This document shows, in pieces, positions 6,969-14,196 of a stretch of 14,196 nucleotides of DNA. Position 1 is the stretch's first letter. The number at the start of each line of letters is the position of its first letter. This DNA is from Flavobacteriales bacterium UBA2619 (GTDB lineage: Bacteria > Bacteroidota > Bacteroidia > Flavobacteriales_D > Sanyastnellaceae), in NCBI GenBank assembly GCA_002339135.1, contig DDJR01000031.1, positions 1-14,196 on the forward strand. Direction: 5' to 3'. Under the pieces are notes generated by a model. It worked only from the letters and a program-made list of their open reading frames with translations. It had not been told where the DNA came from and did no database searches. The translations under genes were made by a program, and so were the position numbers.

Positions 6969-9900
6969 ATGCATAGCAAAACCTTAACTTACAGACAAAT
7001 AACCACTCTCTCATTAGCAATCTCACTGAGTTGTGGAGCCATATTAATTCCGGATTTAGAAGTGAAAGCCCAACTCACGCATGAGTTGGAGAAGGAAGAA
7101 AGGGTGTGGTCTAAAGCAAATGATGCTTTTCAAAAAAAGCAATTTGCGCTGGCAATGAAGAACTTTAGCGACTTTATGCAGTTCGAAACCAACGAGAAAT
7201 CAGAGCGATTTGTAGAGGCCTTGTTCTTAGAGTCAATTTGCGCATTGAACTTATACCACAAGGACGCAGAATTCAGAATTGATGAATTTATCAAAGCATA
7301 CCCAGAAAGTCCATTCGTACTTGAATCTCTGTATGCAATTGCAGACCACCACTACAAGCGAAGGCATTACAAGAAGGCAGCGGAAGCTTTCAACAAAGTT
7401 GATGTAAGACAAATTGGCACAGAAAAAAAACGCGAACTCCAATTTAAAAGAGGACACAGTTTGTTTGAGATTGAGGAATTCGAATCTGCGCGATATGATT
7501 TGTTTGATGTGATGAAAAGCAATGGAACATTCCACTCTGCAGCAACCTACTATTTCAGTCACATTGCCTATTTAAATAACAACCCACAGGTTGCGCTCGA
7601 TGGGTTTTACGAAATCGCTGATGACCCTGACTTTGTGAGCGTTGTTCCAATTTATATCGCGCAATCTCTTCACGCAAGTTCACAATTTAACGAATTGCAA
7701 TCTTACGGACCACCTCTTCTTGATGAATCAGCTGGACTTGAGGATGAAGAGAGGACAGAAATTGCGAGACTAGTCGGAGATGCTTTTTACAAAAATCAAG
7801 ATTTCACAACTGCATCACCCTACCTTGAGATGGCTTGGGAAGGAACACGTGGTCCTGGTCGCAAACCTGAATTCGCCTATGAAGTGGGTTACACTCGCTA
7901 CCGAATGGGATCTTGGAGAGATGCACTTGATGTACTTGCTTTAACGGCTAGAGAAGACAACAAGCTTGGCCAGAACGCAACTTACCACATGGCAGACTGC
8001 TACATCCAGCTTGACCAAAAAGACAAAGCGCGAAGTGCTTTTGGACGTGCAGCATCTAAAGATTACGATATGGAAATTATGGAGGATGCATTGTTCAGCT
8101 ATGCAAAACTCGCCTTCGAACAATCTTACAACCCGTTAGATGATGCGATCACCGCATTTCAAAAATACATCGACCAATATCCGAACTCTGTCCGCAGAGA
8201 TGAAGCTTATCGTTTTCTTCTCGATGTTTACCTGGTAAGTAGGGACTACGACAGAGCGATGGATGCACTGGATCAAATTCGAGACAAAGACGCGACAGTT
8301 CAGAGCTCATACCAAGTACTTGCCTACAACCGAGGGGTAGAGCTCTACCAAGGAGGCAAATACAACGCAGCACTTCCGTATTTCGACAAGGTCAGAAACT
8401 ACCCCATCGACGCTCAATTGGCAGCTGAATCTTTTTATTGGCAAGGTGAGTGTTATTTCGCCGTCAGAGATTACACAAACGCAACAGCAGCGTATTCCAA
8501 GTTCTCTTTAGCTCCCGGTGGATACTCAAGCGGTTTTTACCCAGCAGCAGATTACGCAAGAGGGTACTCATTGTTCAAGCGTAAAAAGTATTCAGATGCA
8601 TTGTCCGCCTTCAGATCTTACTTGGAAGCCAATCCGGAAGACGCTCCCAAGCGATTGCTTGATGCTGAGCTCCGAACTGCAGACTGCTTCTACGCAAAAA
8701 AAGAATTCGATCGCGCAGTCACCTATTATGACAAATGCATCGTCAACGAATACGCTGTCAACATCGATTACATTTTGTACCAAAGAGCGATGTCCATCAG
8801 CTTAAGCAACGACACCAACGCACTTCTCGATCAAATCATGGGATTGGATCGACTACTCGAAGAGTATCCCAATTCTCGTTTTGTTGTTGATGCACTCTAC
8901 GAAAGTGCAAGAACTCAAATTGAGCGTGACGAATTAGATGATGCTAACGCACGACTTAACGAACTTCTTACAGCTCACCCTCGCAATCCGAGAACAAAAG
9001 AAGCACTTGTGGACTTATGCTTGATCGGCATCAAGCAAGACAGACCTGAAGATGTACTTGCTACATGGGATAAAATACGGACGACCTATGGCAATGACCC
9101 TGTAGCTGCAGATGCATACAACATCGTCGAGCCATTGTTAATTGAGAGAGGACTTCTAGACAACTTGCCACCCGCAGTAGGCTTGACAGGAGAAGATATA
9201 GAAAGCAGACTCTATGAAGCCGCGGTTTCTCTTGCAATTGAGGAAAATTATTCGAAAGCTCTTCCACGGTTAGAGGAATATTTAAGACAGTATGAAAATG
9301 GCAATCACCTTGATGAAGCAAATTTCTACCTTGCTGCCTGCTTAACAAATGCAGGTGACAAAAACGGAGCCCTTCTTTCCTATGAGAAAGTAATCGCACT
9401 CCCTCCTGGTGATTTCACAGAAGCCGCTGCTGTTGCAGCTGCAACGTTAGCCTGGAATGAAGGTGATTACCCACGAGCACTAACCCATTACCGTTTGCTC
9501 TCAGACATCGCTAGCATACAGACCAACAAATTGGAGTCTGCAATAGGTCAAATGAGATGCTATTACCTTCTAGATCAACCCGCACAAGCATTTACGTTTG
9601 CGAACGCTGTCTATACTGATCCAGGTACCCCTGAGTCAATTAAGAGAACTGCTTCTTTGTGGCTTGGTCGAATTCATTACGACTCCAACGAACCCGATCA
9701 AGCATTGGAGTTTTTTGAATCAACAGTTGAGTTTGGCGGAAATGTAGGCGCTGAATCTCAGTTCATGATTGCGCAGATCTTGTTTGACAAAGAAGAATTT
9801 GAAAACGCAGAACAAAGCATCTTTACCCTGGTGAGCGATTACTCTTCATATGAAGAATGGAAATTCAAAGGCTTCTTATTGCTTGTGCGAACTTACATCA

Positions 9901-10085
9901 GCTTAGAAGATCTTTTTCAAGCAAGAGCAACAGCAGAAAGCATCTTAGAAAATGTAAATGCAGAATGGGTTCAAAATGCATGCAGCGATCTGATGATCGA
10001 AATCGAAACCCTCGAAGGAGATGAACCTAACGGGACTGACCTAATCGAAACTGGAACTTCAACAGACAACGACGAGAAACAATGA
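6969..10085 (+). CDS. Large periplasmic tetratricopeptide-repeat protein
   Basis: The 1038-residue product has a signal peptide (hydrophobic core about 11-27, likely cleavage after VKA at 34). Nearly all the rest is helical repeats of TPR type, about twenty by eye. Typical units read as tyrosine/alanine-rich helix pairs, for example YAIADHHYKRRHYKKAAEAF, YNRGVELYQGGKYNAALPYF and DYARGYSLFKRKKYSDALSA, often followed by a proline turn. The last 28 or so residues are an acidic, unstructured-looking tail. No catalytic motif is visible, so a scaffold or protein-binding role in the periplasm or at the inner face of the outer membrane is inferred. The frame is open back to ATG 6924, but the ATG at 6969 places the basic residues and hydrophobic core as a normal signal peptide should have them. 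The TGA stop overlaps the ATG of the barrel gene (10082-10085), so the two are co-translated and probably act together. Confidence 0.9.
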   Translation: MHSKTLTYRQITTLSLAISLSCGAILIPDLEVKAQLTHELEKEERVWSKANDAFQKKQFALAMKNFSDFMQFETNEKSERFVEALFLESICALNLYHKDAEFRIDEFIKAYPESPFVLESLYAIADHHYKRRHYKKAAEAFNKVDVRQIGTEKKRELQFKRGHSLFEIEEFESARYDLFDVMKSNGTFHSAATYYFSHIAYLNNNPQVALDGFYEIADDPDFVSVVPIYIAQSLHASSQFNELQSYGPPLLDESAGLEDEERTEIARLVGDAFYKNQDFTTASPYLEMAWEGTRGPGRKPEFAYEVGYTRYRMGSWRDALDVLALTAREDNKLGQNATYHMADCYIQLDQKDKARSAFGRAASKDYDMEIMEDALFSYAKLAFEQSYNPLDDAITAFQKYIDQYPNSVRRDEAYRFLLDVYLVSRDYDRAMDALDQIRDKDATVQSSYQVLAYNRGVELYQGGKYNAALPYFDKVRNYPIDAQLAAESFYWQGECYFAVRDYTNATAAYSKFSLAPGGYSSGFYPAADYARGYSLFKRKKYSDALSAFRSYLEANPEDAPKRLLDAELRTADCFYAKKEFDRAVTYYDKCIVNEYAVNIDYILYQRAMSISLSNDTNALLDQIMGLDRLLEEYPNSRFVVDALYESARTQIERDELDDANARLNELLTAHPRNPRTKEALVDLCLIGIKQDRPEDVLATWDKIRTTYGNDPVAADAYNIVEPLLIERGLLDNLPPAVGLTGEDIESRLYEAAVSLAIEENYSKALPRLEEYLRQYENGNHLDEANFYLAACLTNAGDKNGALLSYEKVIALPPGDFTEAAAVAAATLAWNEGDYPRALTHYRLLSDIASIQTNKLESAIGQMRCYYLLDQPAQAFTFANAVYTDPGTPESIKRTASLWLGRIHYDSNEPDQALEFFESTVEFGGNVGAESQFMIAQILFDKEEFENAEQSIFTLVSDYSSYEEWKFKGFLLLVRTYISLEDLFQARATAESILENVNAEWVQNACSDLMIEIETLEGDEPNGTDLIETGTSTDNDEKQ

Positions 10086-11842
10086 ATAATTTTTCACTTA
10101 AAACGATTTCTTTGGCCATACTCTCCATGGCATTGTTAAGCTCTAATGTTCTCGCGCAAGAATCTTCGGACTCTTTAGAAATGGACGTGACATTTGTGGG
10201 CGAAAGAGAGATGGTTGTAAAAGACGCATTAAAGCTTCAAAGCTGGCCTGAACTTAGAAAACTTGAGGCAAGGGAAAGAGAATTCTCCTACAGATTGTTA
10301 GCCAAGAGAATGAACGTATCTCCTGTATGGACCATGTTAGAACCGGTCAGATTAAGAGTTGATGCTCCACTGGCTCGACTTTACCGTGGATATGCTAGGG
10401 CTGGTTTTGGACTTTACAATACGCCCTTACTGGAGATTAGCATGACTGACTTGAGGTCACGTGAAGGCACCTGGGGGTTCCAAGCATCACACTTTGCTAC
10501 TGAGGCCCCTTCTGACTTTGTAGATGACCGGTTCCAAGACAGCGATGTGGGGATTTGGCTCAGCAGGTTTGTTGGCAAAGAGAGAGTTGACTTGACTGTA
10601 AATGCAACAAGAGACAACATCGTGTATTACGGGGATGCTGTGGACAGAAGTGGAGGTTCTGACACACTTCTTACGTTGGACACGACAAACACCTTTGAAC
10701 GATATGTAAGTTTTGGAGCTGAAATGGGGTTCAAGAGTCACCACAGGGACAGCACTTCGTTAAATCACGAAGTGAAAATTGGCTGGTCACAATTAAGAGA
10801 TCTGAGCGGAACAGTCGAAAACAATTTCAAAGGATCATTTGAAGCAAGTCAATTTGTAGGAACCGAAAAATTTGCATTAACTGGCTCGATGGATCTAGAC
10901 AGAATTGTGATGGGATCTAACAACCCTGACCTGTCAAGAACAGATGCAGCGATTGCAAGTTTGATCCCAACAGCGACCTCTTACAGAGGTCCTCTTACAG
11001 TGACCGCTGGTGCTGGAATGTGGATTGATGCGGACGCACAAAGCAGGAATGACGCAGGATCAACTTTTCACTTCTACCCTAAAGTTGAAGCATCGATCCG
11101 CGTTCTTCGTGATGTATTCATCCCATACGTCAGTTTCGATGGGGGGTTAGAATTCAATAGATTTGCTTCAATCGTAGACAAAAATCCATTTTACTACGCA
11201 TCACCCAAATCGGACATGCGAACCACAAGTCGATCAAATGATTTGGAACTAGGAATGAGAGGGACATTAACCAAGGCAATCAGCTTTCAGGTCTATGCAT
11301 CAAGCACCAAATACGAGGATTTTTTGTACTTTGTAAACAACTCTTCTCTTGACACAATGGGCTCGAGGTTTACAGAGTTTTATGACACTTTAAAAGTCAG
11401 ATCTCTGGGTGGGTATCTATCTATGAATCTAATAAAAAACCTTGACATTAGATTGGCAGGCTCCATATTCGACTACGATGCAAACGGCCAAACTGCGGCT
11501 TGGAATTTGCCGAAAACAAAGTGGACCATGGATCTAAGCTACACCATTCTTGAAAAATTCTATGTAGATGTATCACTCACAGTCTCTGGAGCCAGATCAT
11601 CACTTTCTCAAATAATGCCCGGAACAGATGCACAACCGATTTTACAGCAAGGAAACGACTATTTCTACCAAGTGAAGCTTCCCTCCTACATCGATTTGAA
11701 TCTCGGTTTGGAGTATCGATACAATTCGAGGACATCTGTATGGGCGAAATGCAGCAATGTTACCAATTCTGATTACCGTCACTGGGCAGGGTATCAGGTT
11801 CAAGGAATCCAAGCTTTGTTTGGCGGGAGCTATGCGTTTTAA
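10082..11842 (+). CDS. Plugless TonB-receptor-like outer-membrane beta-barrel protein
   Basis: The 586-residue protein starts with a clear signal peptide (cleavage likely after VLA, residue 25). A short polar N-terminal region follows (about 26-100). The rest alternates polar and hydrophobic residues in the manner of beta-strands, beginning around RGYARAGFGLYNTPLLEISM (102-121). The end resembles the final strands of TonB-dependent receptors: LNLGLEYRYN, a NVTNSDYRHWAGYQVQG stretch, and a last strand FGGSYAF finishing in phenylalanine, as the outer-membrane insertion machinery prefers. The length leaves no room for the roughly 120-residue plug domain of a true receptor, and I find no plug motifs. 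A similar barrel placed after a long TPR protein is familiar from Bacteroidota genomes, usually annotated simply as TonB-dependent receptor, with no function I can name. Start overlap with the TPR gene indicates coupled synthesis. Substrate transport, a structural role, or display of the TPR partner all remain possible. Confidence 0.85.
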   Translation: MNNFSLKTISLAILSMALLSSNVLAQESSDSLEMDVTFVGEREMVVKDALKLQSWPELRKLEAREREFSYRLLAKRMNVSPVWTMLEPVRLRVDAPLARLYRGYARAGFGLYNTPLLEISMTDLRSREGTWGFQASHFATEAPSDFVDDRFQDSDVGIWLSRFVGKERVDLTVNATRDNIVYYGDAVDRSGGSDTLLTLDTTNTFERYVSFGAEMGFKSHHRDSTSLNHEVKIGWSQLRDLSGTVENNFKGSFEASQFVGTEKFALTGSMDLDRIVMGSNNPDLSRTDAAIASLIPTATSYRGPLTVTAGAGMWIDADAQSRNDAGSTFHFYPKVEASIRVLRDVFIPYVSFDGGLEFNRFASIVDKNPFYYASPKSDMRTTSRSNDLELGMRGTLTKAISFQVYASSTKYEDFLYFVNNSSLDTMGSRFTEFYDTLKVRSLGGYLSMNLIKNLDIRLAGSIFDYDANGQTAAWNLPKTKWTMDLSYTILEKFYVDVSLTVSGARSSLSQIMPGTDAQPILQQGNDYFYQVKLPSYIDLNLGLEYRYNSRTSVWAKCSNVTNSDYRHWAGYQVQGIQALFGGSYAF

Positions 11843-11870
11843 TTGTTCTTGAAGACCATTGGAATTTGCA

Positions 11871-11901
11871 TTGAATAGACATGATTTATCCAGTATCTTT
11901 C
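11871..11901 (+). promoter_or_regulatory. Candidate Bacteroidota-type promoter for gyrB
   Basis: TTG at 11871-11873 is followed after 20 bases by TATCTTTC at 11894-11901. The consensus for the main sigma factor of this phylum is TTTG or TTG, 17-23 bases, then TAnnTTTG; here only the last base of the -7 element differs. Transcription would begin a few bases past 11901, giving gyrB a leader of about 130 bases that contains the inverted repeat at 11999-12028. The match is suggestive, not conclusive, in AT-rich DNA. Confidence 0.3.
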
Positions 11902-11998
11902 ATGGAATGTGGGCCATTCGCAGCTGATATGTGAATAACCTTAAAATTCACTGTAAAAAAAACGTATTTACACCGAGATTTCTACCTGATATTCATCC

Positions 11999-12028
11999 TA
12001 ATTCTAGTATTTTTAAAGCCTAGAATTA
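11999..12028. promoter_or_regulatory. Perfect 9-bp inverted repeat just upstream of gyrB
   Basis: TAATTCTAG (11999-12007) and CTAGAATTA (12020-12028) are exact reverse complements separated by 12 bases. The right arm ends 12 bases before the gyrB ATG. As DNA this could be a dimeric regulator site. As RNA it could fold into an AU-rich hairpin next to the start codon and affect translation. It does not look like an intrinsic terminator, since the stem is AT-rich and no T-run follows. A rough count for a 200-base leader and spacers up to 20 bases gives about a one to two percent chance at equal base composition, more in AT-rich DNA. Confidence 0.4.
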
Positions 12029-12040
12029 AGATTTAAAAAC

Positions 12041-14032
12041 ATGTCAGAAGACAAAAAAATATCAGACTCTAAGTCTGAATACGGCGCAGGCCAAATCCTC
12101 GCACTTGAGGGCATGGAGCACGTACGTATGCGCCCATCGATGTACATCGGAGATGTGAACGTAAGAGGTCTCCATCACTTGGTATATGAAGTCGTTGACA
12201 ACTCTATTGATGAAGCATTGGCAGGTCATTGCGATACCATCCATGTTTGGATCACGAAGGAAAATGGCATCAAAGTACAAGACAACGGTCGTGGAATTCC
12301 TGTAGGAATGCACGAAAAAGAGGGTGTCTCAGCGCTGCAAGTTGTGATGACTAAGATTGGTGCTGGTGGTAAATTCGACAAAGATTCTTACAAAGTTTCA
12401 GGTGGATTGCACGGAGTGGGTGTGTCATGTGTGAACGCTCTCTCAATACATCTGCGTGCTGAAGTCCATCGTGATGGAAAAGCATATGAGCAAGAATACA
12501 AGCAAGGAAAAACTGTGTACGATGTAAGAGAATGCGGTACTTCCACGAACAACGGTACCATCATCGAGTTTCTACCTGACCCTGAAATCTTTGAAGTTCT
12601 TGAATACAGTTACGACACACTCGCTGACAGAATGCGTGAACTAAGCTTCCTGAACCAAGGAATCACTGTCACGTTAACAGACGAACGAGAACTTGCTGTA
12701 CCTTCCGATGGTGAAGAACCGCAGGACGACGCTTACAAGACTGAGGTGTTCTTCTCTGAAAATGGGCTGAGAGATTTCGTGACATACATAGACAGTACGC
12801 GAGAAACTTTAATCGCTGATGTGATTCATATGACTGGTGAGAAAGCAGGTATACCTGTTGAAGTTGCTATGACGTACAATACATCTTACTCCGAGAATCT
12901 TTTTTCCTATGTAAACAACATCAACACCTACGAAGGTGGAACGCATTTGACGGGATTCCGACGTGGACTTACGAATACTCTAAAGAAGTATGCTGAAGGT
13001 TCCGGAATGCTTAACAAACTTAAATTTGACATTAGCGGAGATGATTTCCGTGAGGGATTGACTGCTGTTGTGTCGGTCAAGGTTTCTGAACCTCAGTTCC
13101 AAGGACAGACAAAAACAAAACTTGGAAATGCTGAAGTCTCTGCTCCAGTATCTCAATCTGTAAGCGATATGCTTGAGGCCTATCTTGAAGAGCATCCAAA
13201 TGATGCTCGAATTATAGTGCAGAAAGTTATTCTTGCTGCTCAAGCTAGACATGCCGCTCGCAAAGCGAGAGAAATGGTACAGCGGAAGACTGTAATGAGT
13301 GGATCCGGACTGCCCGGAAAACTGGCTGATTGTTCTGAAAAAGATCCCTCCCTTTGCGAAATCTTCCTTGTTGAGGGGGACTCGGCGGGAGGAACGGCCA
13401 AACAAGGTCGCAATCGCCACTTCCAAGCGATTATGCCACTGAGAGGTAAAATATTAAACGTGGAGAAAGCGATGCACCACAAGGTGTTTGAGAATGAAGA
13501 GATCAAGAACATCTATACAGCCCTCGGAGTTCGTCTCGGAACGGAAGAAGATGAAAGGGCTCTGAACATTGAAAAGCTTCGCTACCACAAAGTTGTTATT
13601 ATGTGTGACGCGGATGTCGATGGAAGCCACATTGAAACACTTATTCTTACTTTCTTGTTCCGTCATATGAAAGAGCTTATTGAGAACGGATACGTCTACA
13701 TCGCAACTCCTCCATTGTACCTTGTTAAGAAAGGAAAACAGCAGAGGTATGCATGGAACGATGAAGAAAGAGACACCTTTATCAACGAGTTCAAGGGGAA
13801 GTCTGGAACTGAGGGTGGAATTGGTATACAACGATACAAGGGACTTGGTGAGATGAACGCTGAACAGCTTTGGTCAACCACCATGAATCCAGAAGAGAGA
13901 ACGCTCCGTCAGGTCACAATCAACAACGCTGCTTCTGCTGACCATGTATTCTCTATGTTAATGGGCGACGAGGTGCCACCACGTAGAGCATTTATTGAGG
14001 AAAATGCAAAGTATGCGAATATTGACACCTAA
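12041..14032 (+). CDS. gyrB: DNA gyrase subunit B
   Basis: GyrB is the ATPase subunit of DNA gyrase, which with GyrA introduces negative supercoils in the cytoplasm. The 663-residue protein has the full set of domains. The GHKL ATPase has YEVVDNSIDEA (Glu50 as catalytic base, Asn54 for magnesium), DNGRGIPV (Asp81) and GGLHGVGVSCVNALS (121-135). The transducer domain has the QTKTKLGN loop (356-363). The TOPRIM domain has EGDSAGG (445-451) and DADVDGSHI (523-531). The C-terminal tail has QRYKGLGEMNAEQLW (597-611) and a MNPEERTLRQV segment. RPSMYIGD near the N-terminus and the lack of the 165-residue E. coli insertion match the shorter GyrB of Bacteroidota. The start ATG is preceded by an A-rich stretch with no Shine-Dalgarno. 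A 198-base leader with possible control elements precedes it, and an SDR gene follows after 6 bases. Confidence 0.99.
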   Translation: MSEDKKISDSKSEYGAGQILALEGMEHVRMRPSMYIGDVNVRGLHHLVYEVVDNSIDEALAGHCDTIHVWITKENGIKVQDNGRGIPVGMHEKEGVSALQVVMTKIGAGGKFDKDSYKVSGGLHGVGVSCVNALSIHLRAEVHRDGKAYEQEYKQGKTVYDVRECGTSTNNGTIIEFLPDPEIFEVLEYSYDTLADRMRELSFLNQGITVTLTDERELAVPSDGEEPQDDAYKTEVFFSENGLRDFVTYIDSTRETLIADVIHMTGEKAGIPVEVAMTYNTSYSENLFSYVNNINTYEGGTHLTGFRRGLTNTLKKYAEGSGMLNKLKFDISGDDFREGLTAVVSVKVSEPQFQGQTKTKLGNAEVSAPVSQSVSDMLEAYLEEHPNDARIIVQKVILAAQARHAARKAREMVQRKTVMSGSGLPGKLADCSEKDPSLCEIFLVEGDSAGGTAKQGRNRHFQAIMPLRGKILNVEKAMHHKVFENEEIKNIYTALGVRLGTEEDERALNIEKLRYHKVVIMCDADVDGSHIETLILTFLFRHMKELIENGYVYIATPPLYLVKKGKQQRYAWNDEERDTFINEFKGKSGTEGGIGIQRYKGLGEMNAEQLWSTTMNPEERTLRQVTINNAASADHVFSMLMGDEVPPRRAFIEENAKYANIDT

Positions 14033-14038
14033 AGTCAA

Positions 14039-14196
14039 ATGAACCAGACTCCCAAAACGGTTTGGATAACTGGTGCAAGCAGTGGAATAGGACGTGCTTG
14101 TGCAGAAGTATACGCTGCCAAAGGTGATCGAGTGATTTTATCGTCTCGCAGAGTGGATGCTCTTGAGAAAGTAGCTGATGATTTATCTCATCGCTT
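14039..14196 (+). CDS. Short-chain dehydrogenase/reductase, 3' end beyond the window
   Basis: The 52 visible codons begin at ATG 14039 and read as the first part of a Rossmann fold. A strand KTVWIT is followed by the nucleotide-binding motif TGASSGIG (residues 11-18), a helix, and a second strand VILSSRR at 32-38. The basic residues after that strand would suit NADPH, though this is only a hint. The catalytic Ser, Tyr and Lys lie beyond the right edge, so neither activity nor substrate can be stated. It starts 6 bases after the gyrB stop, so it is probably on the gyrB transcript. Confidence 0.88.
   Translation, partial: MNQTPKTVWITGASSGIGRACAEVYAAKGDRVILSSRRVDALEKVADDLSHR

Noticed and set aside
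11905..11919. GAATG-TGGGC-CATTC hairpin as terminator of the barrel gene
   Set aside because: The stem is only five pairs and no T-run follows.
11931..11951. GTGAAT, 9 bases, ATTCAC inverted repeat followed by an A-run
   Set aside because: Six-base arms are expected by chance about once in a leader of this size, and the A-run is on the wrong strand for a plus-strand terminator.
12980..13831. Minus-strand frames of 148 and 125 codons opposite gyrB
   Set aside because: gyrB is intact here with all its motifs; these are shadow frames with no recognisable domain.

Overview
The window reads as a stretch of ordinary chromosome from a Bacteroidota bacterium, most likely Flavobacteriales or a near relative. 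The pointers are a 663-residue GyrB with no large insert in the TOPRIM region, a periplasmic TPR protein coupled to a TonB-receptor-like barrel, a TPR-propeller-OmpA envelope protein resembling PorE, A-rich start regions with no Shine-Dalgarno sequence, and moderately AT-rich DNA. The assignment rests on protein recognition by eye, not on a database search. I see no insertion sequence, phage gene, CRISPR array, tRNA or rRNA.

Left part, minus strand (1-2219): hutI (imidazolonepropionase) followed by ftcD (glutamate formimidoyltransferase, cut by the left edge). Together they carry out the last two steps of histidine breakdown, from imidazolone propionate through formiminoglutamate to glutamate plus a formimino-folate one-carbon unit. 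Left-centre, plus strand (2246-6846): aroC (chorismate synthase), a glutamate/dicarboxylate-type cation symporter whose start overlaps the aroC stop as ATGA, and 9 bases later a secreted TPR-PD40-CRD-like-OmpA protein. The two divergent groups start only 26 bases apart, and an imperfect palindrome sits exactly midway between the two start codons.

Centre (6969-11842): a 1038-residue secreted TPR protein, translationally coupled (ATGA again) to a 586-residue outer-membrane barrel that resembles the barrel half of a TonB-dependent receptor but has no plug domain. The two probably act as a pair in the cell envelope.

Right part (11843-14196): a 198-base leader holding a possible Bacteroidota-type promoter and a perfect 9-bp inverted repeat just before gyrB, then gyrB itself, then 6 bases later the start of a short-chain dehydrogenase cut by the right edge. 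Nothing here is plainly a new system. The points most worth a second look are the PorE-like protein, the TPR/plugless-barrel pair, and the two dyad-symmetry sites.
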